A program made the translations under genes and the position numbers. A model generated the notes under the pieces. The model was not told the origin of the DNA. It saw only the letters and a list, made by a program, of their open reading frames with translations, and searched no databases. Shown here in pieces: positions 33,263 to 45,567 of a stretch of DNA of 64,000 bases. The DNA comes from Penicillium oxalicum (Eukaryota; Ascomycota; Eurotiomycetes; Eurotiales; Aspergillaceae), in contig NC_064652.1 of assembly GCF_001723175.1 (NCBI RefSeq), forward strand, positions 1,488,001-1,552,000. Direction: 5' to 3'. The stretch's first letter is position 1, and each line of letters begins with the position of its first letter.

Positions 33263-36200
33263 TCACTCTCCCGCACGAGACTTGGCACGCCTGCGGAAGA
33301 AATCCATGACCTTTCTGGCCGGACCAGAGCTGCCGGAATGATGTGAGCCGTCCCGCTCATATTCATACGCATCCGCGAACTTCCGATGACTTTTTTGCAA
33401 GACATTAGGTCCTCGTCGACCGGTTTGCATAGATTGCCGAGGAACATTGTCATATGTATTGTTGCCGTTGTTGTAATCGTCATAGTAGGTAGGCTTTGAG
33501 GAATATGTGTAGTTGCGATTCGAGTACTCGTCATTGTTGTTGTAGCTCGGCTCGGTGGATATGGCACCAAAGGTACCCTGCGGTTGGTCGAACCGGTTCC
33601 CAAGCTCTGCAAATTGCTGGTCGATTTGGGCCTCATAGCTCACTGGTTGAGGATCCTGGTGATCAAAGTGGGGTTCGACCGGGCCCTCGCTCGCCGCGCC
33701 CCTGCCATCTTCAGCTTCGTAGCTCGTCGCTTGGGGGCGTGGCTGGGACACATTCACGGGCGAGCGCCGTGAGCCCATCGGCTCTGCCGTGCGTGGCGTC
33801 TGGGATACCTCCTCAGGAGTCTGGTCGCGACCGGAGGAGAAAGTGCGGAAGGAGAAAGACGACGGGAGCAGCGAGAATCGACGAGCTCGCCCGTCACCAG
33901 CCTGGCTCGCTTTGCGGCCGTGAGCATACTGCATTGACCGCCGTGAATCCATCGAGGTACGAGAGTCTTCCCGCGGCAGTGGGTCTCTCATGCTGGTTGG
34001 AGGGTAACGCCTGTTCTGACGATCGCTGCGAGGATTGGCGTTTGACGGCGAGTTGCGACTGCCCAGGATGGAGCCTGAACGTCCAAACAGCTTCTCGCCG
34101 AGACTGGAAACAGTGTTTGACCGCTTGTGGCCCTTGGGAGGTTCCTGGCGAGGGGTGGGATTGAACGCCGGAGGAAGCTGTTGTGTGCTGGGCCGGCCGA
34201 TAGAGGAAGCCGACGGCGGCGCCGGATTCTGTCCCAGAGTGAACTGGCCACTCTTGGGCTGAGCAAGGCGGCCTTCGGTATTAGTCGCCGTGACCGTTGG
34301 AGCCACCGGTTGGCCATATGAGCCCCGAGACGGAAGCCGACCCGTGTGGAAAGATGCCATTGACGCGCCAGTCGTCGGGCGAGCAGAAGAGTGCCCTGCA
34401 GGGGCAGTGGTGTGAGTACCCGTGAAGGCAGCCGTGTCCGAGGTTGATCGAGGGAAGTGCCCCGGCAGTGGTTTATCATAGCTGGCCTGAGGCTTCGCAG
34501 TAGCTCGAACCGGATAGTCTTTGGCCGGTGGAGCAGGGGGCTGCGACTCTTCGACGACAGCCTCTCGAGTCTGCGATTCCGAAAGCTCCTGGAGGTCTCC
34601 TCCTCCGCGGGCTGTCTGCGACTGAGGGGCGACATATTCAACCTGCACGGTTCTCCGCTTGGTATCCCGTGAGGCCTTGGACTTGTCGCTTGGGGATCCC
34701 TGCGAAATGTCACCCGCTTGGTGGTTGAGACCACCGACGACGGGCAGCGGGCCATGGCTGGTCTTGGGAGGCTCCCGAACGGATGCGCTTCGGGCAAGAG
34801 GAGGGGGGGACTGAACATTCGTTTCTGGGGGCGAGTGTCCTCGGTTAGTGATTGTGACGAGCAAGTGTGAAGATCCCCATCGCGCTGAGCGCTCTTACCG
34901 GTTGGAACCGTCGTGTTGGCAATGTCTGCCACGTCGGTGGTGCTGCTGGTAATGTGTGATACAATATGCGAGTACTCACTCAGCCAACTGTGGCGAGCAA
35001 CTTCGAAGAGATCGGCACGTTTGCGAGGGTCGGGAACCAGAATCCGTCGCAGGAGATCACGAGCATGAGGGGTCACGTATTCGGGGAAGGTGAGAGGCGT
35101 GGTGACGATGTATTTGTACAGAAGATTGATGTTGTCACCATCCGGGTTGGCCGGGTCGTCGTCGAATGGCAGATAGCCTGCTAGCATGGCATACTACACG
35201 CATGACTGATGTCAGAAATTGCAATGGTTCCGTAGTCTCGAATCAGAGGACCAAGTCGGGAATCCGTCACGTACCAAAATGACACCACAGCTCCAGACGT
35301 CCACCTTTCGCCCAGTGTAGAGCGAATCACTCACAACCAATTCTGGCGCCGCATAACAGGGACTGCCACAGCTGGTCTGCATCAGATCTCCACGGCGATA
35401 TCCATCGGGACCCAGCTTGTCCAAGCGCTTTCGCTTGACATATTCCTTGTTGGTGAGGTTGTACTCAATTTCCTCCTCCAATTGATCCACGGGGTTGAAG
35501 GTGTTTGCAAAGCCAAAGTCCGTGATAATGATGTTGCGATTCCTGTCCAGCAGCAGGTTCTCAAGCTTCAAGTCTCGGTGGACGATACCCTTCTTGTGCA
35601 GGTATCCCACACCCGATACCAGTTGGGCGAACAGGCGGCGGGCGGAATTATCTTTCAGGTAGCGATTGTTGAGGATGTAATCGAAAAGTTCACCCCCCGA
35701 AGCGTACTCCATGATGATGCCGATGTGACGGTCCGTCTCGACCATTTCATGCAGACGGACAATGTTTGGGTGGGCCAGGTCGCGCAAGATGGAGATTTCG
35801 CGGTAAATCTTGGGCAGTCGATTGGGATTGGAGCCCAGGGTCTCTCGTCGGATAAGTTTGATAGCGACCTGGATGCTTCCATCTCTTTTCCAGCCAAGCT
35901 TGACCTTTCCAAATTCACCTTCACCGAGGGTCTGGCCGAGGATGTAGGTGCCAAAGGTGGTCTCTTTGCGTTTGAGATCTTTTCCGTTGTTGCTGTAGTC
36001 GTGTCGACTGCGATATCCGGCACGATTGCCATCCTCGGGGCCCTCCGCACCATAGGAGGAAGCCGTCTGTTCGACCGCCATGGCCGCGGCGGGGGCACCA
36101 CCGACTTGCCGCACTTGCTCCCGCTCTCTGTCTACCAGAGGATCACTGACCAACACCGAATTGATCACGGTGCTGGGCTCTCGCACTAAATCTGGCCCGG

Positions 36201-36594
36201 AACTGTCCTCCCTATCCGACTGCATTGGGCCCGAGAATTCTGAATTCGGCCCCCGTGACCTCACCGGATCCTGGGTAGACTCCTCAGTTGGCGCGGAACG
36301 GCGCGATCGCGTCTTTCCATTCCGATCTTCACGGGGTCGGTCACGAGTCTCTTTGCGATCCGAGCGACTTTTGCTGGAGCGGGAACCGGTCTTCTCTCCG
36401 TTGGGGCTGCGTCGGCTTTGTTGGGCAGATGAGGTCCTCGGCGGAGGGACTGGTGGGGAGCTTAACATATCGTGTTGATTACCGCGTGCATTCTTTTGTG
36501 ACGGTGATGCGGTATGAGATGAGGTGGATGGCGCGATAGCAGAACGGGGCATATGCGGCGAATGAGAAGGGCTCATAGCCGAAGAAGCTGACAT
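33263..36594 (-). CDS. kin4: Serine/threonine kinase, Kin4 type
   Basis: Predicted CAMK/AMPK-related kinase of 1058 aa. In yeast, Kin4 controls the spindle-position checkpoint; the role in moulds is less defined. Exons are 36594..35275, 35193..34899 and 34824..33263, with introns of 81 nt (GTACGT..TGTAG) and 74 nt (GTAAGA, branch CTAAC, CCCAG). Residues 1-220 are Ser/Arg-rich and disordered. The kinase domain begins at YILGQTLGEGEFGKVKLG, with VAIKLI, IVHRDLKLENLLL and DFGFANTFN (Asp359). A charged insert of about 35 residues in the activation segment (EEEIEYNLTNKEYVKRKRL) precedes TSCGSPCYAAPEL with the likely T-loop Thr407; this insert is characteristic of fungal Kin4. Exon 2 completes the domain (AGYLPFDDD). 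The long C-terminal half is low-complexity and ends in a conserved-looking basic motif, KVMDFFRRRAKSRAGE. Confidence 0.92.
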
Positions 36595-39500
36595 GCACGG
36601 CCTCGAATGGTTCGTTGTCTAGCTCGCCGGAGATTAGCAACTCAACTGAAGTGATCGCGTCCGCTTTGTGGACAGTGAGTGAACGTGCGCCCCAAGTGGT
36701 GTGCAGTCGCGTCGCATGACCTACCTTTCCAGAATAACAGCGAGATGCCGAATGAATAGGAAGAGTTTCGCGTCCGTTTTGTCAAGGAAGCTCTGCGTCG
36801 AGGGCCGAAGATTCTTCCGAAAGGACCACACGGCGTTGGAAGGCGGAGAGGTTGGGGCCTCGAAAGGTACCCGTCAAGAGTACACGCCTTGGCCACACAA
36901 GCTGTCACTGAAGATGGCGTTGAGAAGGTCAGCCCAAGTCTTGAGATTTGATGGTCCTGCGATCTAGAAGCGTGACTTTATTCCGATTAAGGTGTGGATG
37001 ACAGGTGTGTGTGGATCAGAAGAATGAGGGGAAAAGCGCTGCGAGGAATGCTGCTGCCACGCTGGTGGTGGGCTAGTGGTCGCAGATGAGATGAAGAATG
37101 GTGGGGGGAGAATGATGCCATGCGGATTCCCCAGAAAAAGAATGGATCACAATCTGCAATTGACCGAACGGGGCGCGTCTCGGTGAGAAGAAGATAGGAG
37201 ATCAACAGAAACGAGGACAAGATTACCTGCACAGCACGACTCAGCGAATCCCCCTCAATGCTTCTTTCCAGCCCACAGGGGTGGGGGCGGCGGCAATGAG
37301 CCAAAGAGCCCGAGACGGTCGCACGTTGTCCACGAGTCGGGGGTAAACAAACGCGACGGTTCACAATGTCTCAGACGTGGATCACGACTCTCGCGGACCA
37401 GAAGCAGTGATGATTCAATTGCGAATGCCAAACATGATCCAAGCCAGGGTACGGAGGGCGGAGGGGCGCGCGCGGACAGGGGGCGCGAGGAGAAAGGAAG
37501 CGGAGTGCTTTCGTGAAGTTTGGCCGTCAGAAGGGTTCGGCAAAAAAGGGGGGGCGGGAAGGCAAGCCTGGAAAGAAATTAAGGTAAAAAAAAAAGGGAC
37601 AAAGAAGCACAGCCCGAACCGAATGAAGAGAAAGAAAACAAATCGGTCCCAGAACACTGAAGTAGCGGCCCCAAACTAAACCCGGCACGAAGGTGAGAAG
37701 AAAGAGTTGACCGAGTCGAGGAAGGGAGAGAGAGAAAGAGAGAGAAGAGGAGGAGGAGAGAGACCGAGACCGAGACCGAGCGGCAAGAGGAACACGGCCA
37801 ACGCCCGGGCACACCAGCTCTTCAGCACTCCCAGGCACAAGCCAACGAGCAGGTTTAGGTGGGAAATTACCGTAGGCGCTACTTAGTGAACGACTAGTGA
37901 CTTAGCAGGTGGACAAGGTTACAGCGGAACGACCCAGCTGTCGGAGGTCGAGCCGTCGAGGGCAGGTTCTTGGTATTTCGACGTAGACCTATTGATTCAT
38001 TCAGAACCGTATACGGTACGACGGTCGTTGAGTTACGCCGTAGTCCATTGATTCCATATTCCACGAGCCCAGGCTCCTCTCACCGATGGAAAAAGATGCA
38101 ATGGCAGTCGAATGGCTCGAATCATATCCAGCGGTCAGTTGTCAAAGTGTGCGAATGGCCAGTCCGGCGATGGAGCCGGCTGGACGTGTGGGAACCGGAC
38201 ACCCGGACAGTTCTGATGTATTGTTGCGCCGTGGTGAAGAGTGGAGGTACTTCCAAGTTGAAGCGGGTTCCAGCTGGTGGAGTCTGGGGGAACAGAGCGG
38301 GTCTGTTGCCTGTTTCCATTCCCTTTTTTGATTTTTTTTTGTTTTTGATTTTTTTCCCTTCTATTTTCACTTTTGCTTGTGCATTCCCTTTCTGTTCTTT
38401 TTGATACAGGTCTCATATTGGTCCAATGCTTCTTCTTTTACTCTCTCTCTCTCTTTTCCCATGTGTGATGTACAGTATGCTGGTCTATTTCCAGAGCCAA
38501 GCGGCCCGAGACGGAGGGCTTAGTCTCAAAAAGCCATGGAACCAGAGCCAGCGATCGAGCTACCGGAGGGGTAGTGAACACAACTCTCGGGGTTGAACGC
38601 CATTCATGACGCCGTTGACGAGAGCCCAAATCGTTGGAGGCCGCCTCATTTCATTCTCATTGGACCCACGGATGAGGGATGTATTCATGGAGAACTGCCG
38701 CACTGGACGAGTGGACACGACATGGAACTAGGGACACTGGATAGTTGATCCTGACGATGAATCGGGGCATCACAGCACCGTATTTAGCAAATTACAAGTG
38801 GAGCTTTGGCAGGCTTTCGAGAGACCGTAGAAAATGTTTTTCGCGGGGAGGTGAGCCCTGATGACCCCGACGTGAATGACGACCAGGGGGTCTCCTTTCA
38901 GAGGCATGGATGCCAAATCCGTATACCTTTTGTCGCCAAGACTTTTGAGTTCATGCTAAAGCTTTCAATCCGTCAGGCCAGGCTAGGATATTGCTCACTT
39001 GCCCCATTGGGGGCGAGCACAGGGACGTGCTCGGAAACACTATTGATCAATGAACGTTGCCATGACTATTTCAAGATTTCAGCAGTGGCTGAATTCTTGA
39101 GGTTGGATATCGTCGATGGTTCAGCCAAGCTCCCTTGCCTCGTCGACGGGAGCTGGCATCCCAACGGGGACGAGGCCCGAGGGCTGACCCTGGCTTTTGT
39201 GGTCAATGTCCGAATCAATACTTCCGCTCCAAGGGGGCACAGAACTTGTCAACAAAAGCAAAAAAAAGGACTGAAAGAAATCGACTGAAGGAGATCAGAC
39301 GGACGGAGAAACAAGTGACGGACTGGCCGATGAAAGTGCGCAAACAGCATCCCAGAATGGACAATGGGAGAGTGAATGAAGGAACCTTCTCAGAGCACAT
39401 AAAAGTGTATCGATACGTACTGGAGGAATGATCGCATGAAAAGGGTACTACTGTACATCGTCGATATTCGATAGCGAGTATATCAATACCAGTACCGCAT

Positions 39501-42500
39501 CAAAGCGACCAAAGATGGCCAGGGTCTCGCTCAATTTGTTTTGGCAGGTCTGGATATACAACGCAATGATCCCCAGTCAATCAAATCAAATCAGCGTCGC
39601 TCAGCTGCGCTACCCTCACTTACCCGTCCAAGTCCGATGGAACCGAAAGGGTCGCAAGCCACCGAGAGTTCATGACTTGCATAAAGCGCGATCTCTGGAT
39701 CTCTGTCTTCCGGACATCCACGAAGAAAAGAATAACTGACACTGGGGACCCCATCTTCATCCTCACCTCTCTCTCTCTTTCTTCTCTCTTTCACAGTGCT
39801 CCATCGCTTACCAGGTCCTGTTCCAATTGAAATGGGTTCCTGGAAAGCCGGGACCGACGCGATGGGAACCGCCCCCATCGAGGAAACCGCAGCGAACAGC
39901 GCTCAGGGAAATTAAAATTAGGGGAGGACTGCCGGCGCCGACAGTTTCGAATTTCACGCCGAGTGGGCTCCGCAGCCAGGAACGATCGTCATCAGTGGGC
40001 CCAAAGAGATTGGCGATGGAGTCGGTCGGAGGTGACCACTGCCCGAGTCCCAGCCCGTCTCCACCCGTGGCACGTAGTCTGGTGGACTAAACCCACTCGA
40101 GCAGAATACCCGACACGGATAGCCACTCTGCTGGCACGATTGCAGTTCGTAACTGTAACTTATGGGTATGCAGCACCTCGTCTCGCAGTGATCCGGGGGG
40201 GGAAGTAGATCATGTATAAAATCTGCACTGGGTATATCAGTATGGGAGCTTTGAAGATTGATGGGGGAGCGATTGTGGGCGTATATAGCTACTTCAGTCC
40301 AAAGGCATCGTGTTGGTGGTGGACGTCAGGTTGTAGTCAGTGCTTACATTTATCTGGTTCTAGCTCCTTTCGCACCAGTCTGACTAGATTAGAGCCGAAG
40401 CTCCATAACACACTTGAAACCTTACTTTGCTGTTTGAGAGAACTGGTGAGTCGGGATCGCCGTCATCGACCTCTGCATCCCCAGGTCTACATGCTGTACC
40501 TGTAGACGGTGATGAGGCTATTGCGTCGGACGCCCGACCATCCCAGCCTCTGACTTTCGGCAGTACCCTGCTTTGTAGGCTGACCATGGATGGATTGGCC
40601 AATCTGGAACTTTGATGCCAGTCATTCTCGAATTTGGATAGCCAGAAACAGAATTATTATCGTTTACGACAGAATAACTTTAAGAGTAATGTATAACAAC
40701 TGCACACTTATACCTACGATACGGACGTGGTCCCGTCACTCTCAATTCTAGACGTGATAGTAGTAGCTGACTCCAAACTACCGAATATGTATTCTTTTCA
40801 AAATGTGTGCATTATGCAGTCCATGTCTCCTTTCAGGTGCAAGTGCTCAAGCTGGTCGAGGTCCGATGCCCCCCAATGCTTCTTCTCAAGTCCATTCATC
40901 ATTCACCTTTGCCAGTCTCCGCTCTTGATCTCCGGCCAGTTGAGCCCCCCCCCCCTTTTTTTTTTTTTTTCCCCTTTCCCCCTTCCATTTCTTCGTGCAA
41001 ATGATCCCTGGCACGGGGTGGGACTTTCCACGGTTGCGGCGCCGTCGGTTCCCAGGGCGAACGATCGGAGAATTGAAGCGGACGGTGATGACCGTCGCGA
41101 TTGCAGATTGCGTGGTCCGCAGAGTCAATTCAAATTCACCCTCCCAACCTTTGCGTATCGGTCCAACCACATTGGGCAGACAATTGACATTCGAGCACGA
41201 TCGATGATCTCGCGACTACCACTTCGATTTCCATTTCCATTTCCGCTCAAGGGACCACTGGGAAAGTCGGAGAGGCCAACGATCTTGTCCCAGCCACTCT
41301 CTCGCTCTGTCTCTCCTCGACTGGGCTTCACACTCTGCCTGGGGTTTGCCGTTGGACCCGCTCCACACAAGTTCACAGCGAAACTCCACCCCCCCAACGG
41401 GCACTGCGTTTTCGACCTGTTCGACTCTCCACCACTAAAATTGAGACTAGTTTCGCCGCCGATCGCACTAGCTACAATGGTAATGCAATCAGTTGTGATC
41501 TTTCCAAGTCTCTTGTGTGTGTTGATCTGCAAGTCAAGGGTATCAGCCAGAGTCGAAGACCTCGCAACAATCCCTTCCCCCAATGGACTGCCTCAAAAAG
41601 AAACTTTGAACCTTTACACGAACACAGAATTCGAATTCGCACTTGGCAGCGTTCCTAGAACCCAAATTCCCCCGAGAGACACTCCGAAACTATTACCCCC
41701 GTACTTTCTCCCCTCATCTCCCAGTCGGTGTGAAAAGCGCCTCGCGCATTGGAATAAGAAATCAATGGGGGCCACAGCGCAGGACACGCCAACTGTTGAA
41801 CGGGTGATGCGTTGGCAACGCCAGCGCGTTGGGAATCGCCTGTCCAATCGATCGTGGCGAATCGTCTCTAAGCGGCAACACAACTACTTTTAATTTTTTT
41901 TTGTAACCCCCGGCAGTGATCGGTTCAAATTGGGGGGGTCAATTGCGCTGGAGCACCGTGATGTCTGAATGACGCGCGATGGTCTATCTCAAGGGCCCCA
42001 TTTGACACATGAGAGGCCGAAAGGCCGCCAGCGAGACAGATGGATAAGGGCTTGGCGGCGTGGAGAATTCCAGGGAGAACGCCAGAATCGAAGTCGTGGG
42101 CGGGAAGCATTTGAGGGATACCGCCACTAGGAAGAGAGGCGCTTGATAGATCGACGGATGATGTGTCTGTTTGGTCGCCACCATGGCTGCGTTGGCGCCG
42201 CTGGGCACACGAAGGAGTGCTCTTGGGTATCTTGTCATCTCTCACTGGGGATTTCTACAGGGAGTTAAGTATTTCAGAACCGTAAGTGCCAGCGCTAAGT
42301 AAGAGCCTCGAGAAGATGTAGGGGGCACAGGAATATACTACTGTATCTACGTGGAGCATTGCTTTGAGAGATGGAGTGCACCCCCTCCAGTATGACATGT
42401 AAGTCTATTATTTTGATCAACCAGAGAGGCTTGGAGAAATAGTCTGATTGGGGTCCAGGCAACCTCTAGAGTCGGCTGCATGTCGGAAGTTTCCCACTCC

Positions 42501-42716
42501 CCAGTTTCATCGCAATGCGCATGTCATGTATCGAGGCTTAAACCCAAGGCGAGTATATTATTTAAAACGAAATGTTGACCAATGTCCATACATGAAGAGT
42601 CGCCGAGTCGCCATGAGATCCTATTCCCCCCCAGATATCCTCCGAGACTAGTGCTTTTGTCTTTCACTCGTGCAAAGCAGCTGGTCGTGATCACAGTCGC
42701 CCCGTGTCACGAGCAT
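36595..42716. other. Six-kilobase region without a recognisable gene
   Basis: Lies upstream of the Kin4-type kinase (-) and downstream of the spartin-like gene (-). The part next to the kinase (36595-37900) is purine-rich on the plus strand (C/T-rich on the coding side) and probably contains its leader and promoter. A 388-codon plus frame at 40727-41893 crosses C11/T15 homopolymers and resembles no protein. Nothing else can be supported. Confidence 0.45.
40945..40970 (+). repeat. C11-T15 homopolymer junction
   Basis: Eleven C residues followed by fifteen T residues, inside a longer pyrimidine tract ending near 40990. Confidence 0.9.
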
Positions 42717-44297
42717 TCACCGCTTTGATCCAGCGCCTGACTTGGGTGTCCCACCCAGCGACATTGTCCCCGGGGCACCGTAAGAAGGTGGCGGCGTAGG
42801 GGACGGCGAGGCATGCCCGACGCCCGAGTTGGACGGGCCAGCCTCGAAATTGTGCTTCACATCAGCTGGCAGCTGGCCACCATCACCGGCACCCACGACG
42901 ACTTCTTTGCCGTCGCGCATGCGTCCCACCACCATGCCCTTGGCCACGGACTTGAGCAGGGCGCGACGGCTCACGCCCGTCGCGTCAATGTACACCAGAC
43001 CAACGTTCTTGACACCGCCAGTCAGGTCGTTCGCGACGGAGCCTGCCTCGGCGCCGTAACGATGACCAATCATGCTGCTAGCCGCGGCCGAGCCAGTCAT
43101 CAACATGGTGCGCGCGCTTTCGGTAATGCCATCCGCCAAGGTCGAGAAAGCAATCATGGACTTGTTCAGAACGCCGGGCTTGTATTCGGGCGGAGGCATG
43201 TGTCTCTTATCGCTGCGCGGCTTCGCATCCTTGCGCGCAAATGACGCGCCGAGATTCTGCGCTACACGGTCCACTTGGCCCAGGGTGCGTGCAGAGAAAT
43301 CAGCCGCACCATTTGAGAAGGTGCCAACCTTGCGGATGCGAGCATGTGTGGCCTCGGAGAAAGTCACCGGTTTAGGGACAGGCTTGGTCTTCTTCATGAA
43401 ATTCTCGGCGCCGCTGGTGATTGCATTGGAGATGTACGACGAGGTTGTCACGATCAAGCGCGAGGCGGTGGCTGATGTCTGGACGATGGTCGAGTTCTGA
43501 TATGCCGGATGCCGTGACATTTCCAAGTATTCTTCAGAAACATTGGCCACTCTGACCTTATTACCCTCCCCTTCGGCAGGAAGTTCAATTTCCACAGGAC
43601 CTGCTAAAAGGTCAGTGGGTGCACCGGGTCTGAACAAGTCTCTCCATGGGGACCACTCACGTTTTGATCCGGGTTTCACATCTCCGTTCTCGACTACATT
43701 GTAGCCCTCACCCAATTCGCCGACGACTCTTCCGTCCTCCTCATCGACTAGCACGATCCTGCCGTGCATGTTCTCGCCCTGGGTACCGCCAGTCCCGACA
43801 TACCCTTCTCCAGGCGCGAAATCTGCTGGATTGTAAGGGGCAGGGTCACGAGACTTGCTTCCAGAACTAGGCGCATAATCCATGAATGCGGTGCACTGGG
43901 CGAGGATGGTCTCGAAGGTGTCGATGTCATCTTGTGTGACATTTTTAGGACCTGTGCCAATGCTGGGGAACTGAATGCGAATAAAAGCACCCACCTCGGG
44001 ACCCACGTCCCAGCGAGGAATGAGGTAGCTATCGGGTGGTTGGTGGAAGATCTGGGTGGTAGCTGGGATGGCAAGGTCCAGCTCGGGAGGAATAGAGAGA
44101 TGCAAGTAGAAATCCTCCTCTGGGGTCTGCGTGCCACCAGCGGAGGCGTTTGCCGGCGCAGCGGTGGGAACCATCAACAGCGAGAGAGTTTGAGGGCCCG
44201 AAGGCGTCAACTCTTGCTCCTCGCCATCTTGGATATGGAAGGCTCGAATATTATTCACCTTGTACAGCAGTCTGGAGTCGTGCGCGGTGCCCGACAT
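42717..44297 (-). CDS. Spartin/senescence-domain protein
   Basis: Protein of 506 aa with a C-terminal plant-type senescence/spartin domain (PF06911). In animals spartin works in endosome and lipid-droplet turnover; the fungal function is not established. The N-terminal third (LLYKVNNIRAFHIQDGEEQEL and LSIPPELDLAIPATTQIF) looks globular. The domain follows from about TSSYISNAITSGAENF, through FSARTLGQVDRVAQNLGASF and FSTLADGITESARTML, to GGVKNVGLVYIDATGVSRRAL. The tail is Pro/Gly/Ser-rich. I use ATG 44297 (MSGTAHDSRL) because no ATG precedes it in frame. A 60-nt intron (43660..43601, GTGAGT, branch CTGAC, TTAGCAG) is proposed; it contains no stop and keeps frame, so retention would add 20 residues. 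Confidence 0.88.
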   Translation of the reverse strand: MSGTAHDSRLLYKVNNIRAFHIQDGEEQELTPSGPQTLSLLMVPTAAPANASAGGTQTPEEDFYLHLSIPPELDLAIPATTQIFHQPPDSYLIPRWDVGPEVGAFIRIQFPSIGTGPKNVTQDDIDTFETILAQCTAFMDYAPSSGSKSRDPAPYNPADFAPGEGYVGTGGTQGENMHGRIVLVDEEDGRVVGELGEGYNVVENGDVKPGSKREWSPWRDLFRPGAPTDLLAGPVEIELPAEGEGNKVRVANVSEEYLEMSRHPAYQNSTIVQTSATASRLIVTTSSYISNAITSGAENFMKKTKPVPKPVTFSEATHARIRKVGTFSNGAADFSARTLGQVDRVAQNLGASFARKDAKPRSDKRHMPPPEYKPGVLNKSMIAFSTLADGITESARTMLMTGSAAASSMIGHRYGAEAGSVANDLTGGVKNVGLVYIDATGVSRRALLKSVAKGMVVGRMRDGKEVVVGAGDGGQLPADVKHNFEAGPSNSGVGHASPSPTPPPSYGAPGTMSLGGTPKSGAGSKR

Positions 44298-45567
44298 GTT
44301 GGATGGGCGGTGCCGATAGTAACGTGAAAAAAGGATGGGTGACGTGCTTCCTTTTCTGGTGGTTGGGAGCAACAATAAACGGCGAGTCCTGGGAGTTTGT
44401 CCACAAATTTTCCGACAGCTGGGAAGTGAGTTGATGAGAATTAAGATCGAGTTTTAAAGGAAATGTCAGACAGAGAGAGGGGGCTCTTATGCGAACTGCT
44501 TGGAATAAAGGGATTTGAAGACTGGGCGCTTAAATTCTAAAAGACCATAGCGTTAGGTAAGTACCTTATGTAGCACCCGGTCCGGAGAGAGGACCTGTTG
44601 GATACTAAGTGGGGGAGGGGGAGGCGCCCTTGTCGTCATCGTCTGGGAACCCTTCAAGGCGGGGGAGACAGGGGATTGCTGCGCCACACTAAAGCTGCAC
44701 CGCCACAATCGATGTCTATTGCCGCTTGCTATCGGCATGAATAAGTATGGCTTCGCATGCTCCGATTGGGTCAGGATGTGGAGAAATGTGTCGGTCTTGT
44801 GAACATTGCAAAAGCTTCGGGTCTTTTGTCAGCACCTTCTGAGCTGGTGTGTTAAGATTCTGTCAAATTTCAATGGATAGATGCGGCAGGAGATGGTAGC
44901 CGCTGGCCGTGTCCCACGTGCGTACTGCATATGGCAGCGAGAACCGAATTATAGGAAGCATTGTCTACATTAATTGGGTCTCGCATCGTCGCTTGAGCAT
45001 CCGATTGGAAGTGGTCTTCATGGCTAGAGCAAGACAAATGAATAGTGTTGCCTAAGTGACATGTCCGCTGGCGAATGCTCCCCCTCATTATCACATGCTT
45101 GCTCTAGATTCGTCCTTCATGAATAGTGGGCATCCTGATTAACCTAGTAAGCCTACCTTTTACGCCATGGTCCTTCAATCGATGCTGCAGAAGAGAATGA
45201 GAAGTTGCACGGAGTGTAAACTTGTTACGCACAATTCTACCCACAGCTAGCACAGCAAGATCGATTGCACGCATCATGAACTATGCCAAAGGTGGCGAAA
45301 TGATCTATTGTCAGAGTGCAACAAATCTTTATCTCTAGTGCCTGACGAACAGGTTAAGCCAATCACATCCCTGCGCTCTCGGGAAACCTTGGTTGCAAAT
45401 AGTGCAAACTACTTGCGGAGCGCCACCGGCCTCGGACAATTTTTACAAGATTGGAAATATTAGAGACCACCAAAAATAAGCCTTTTCACTTGGCAGCTCC
45501 CAACGAGAAGGACTTCTCGAACCACTCTGCTGCAGGACGGCCAGGGACACTCACCACTTCTTCTAGA
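44298..45567. other. Divergent promoter region, spartin-like and DUS3
   Basis: About 1.3 kb between two divergent starts. No gene is visible. No confident control element was found. Confidence 0.55.

Noticed and set aside
40727..41893. 388-codon plus-strand open frame, the longest unexplained one
   Set aside because: It has no plausible ATG context, runs through C11/T15 homopolymers giving poly-Pro/Phe, and a competing 152-codon frame lies on the other strand. No family resemblance.
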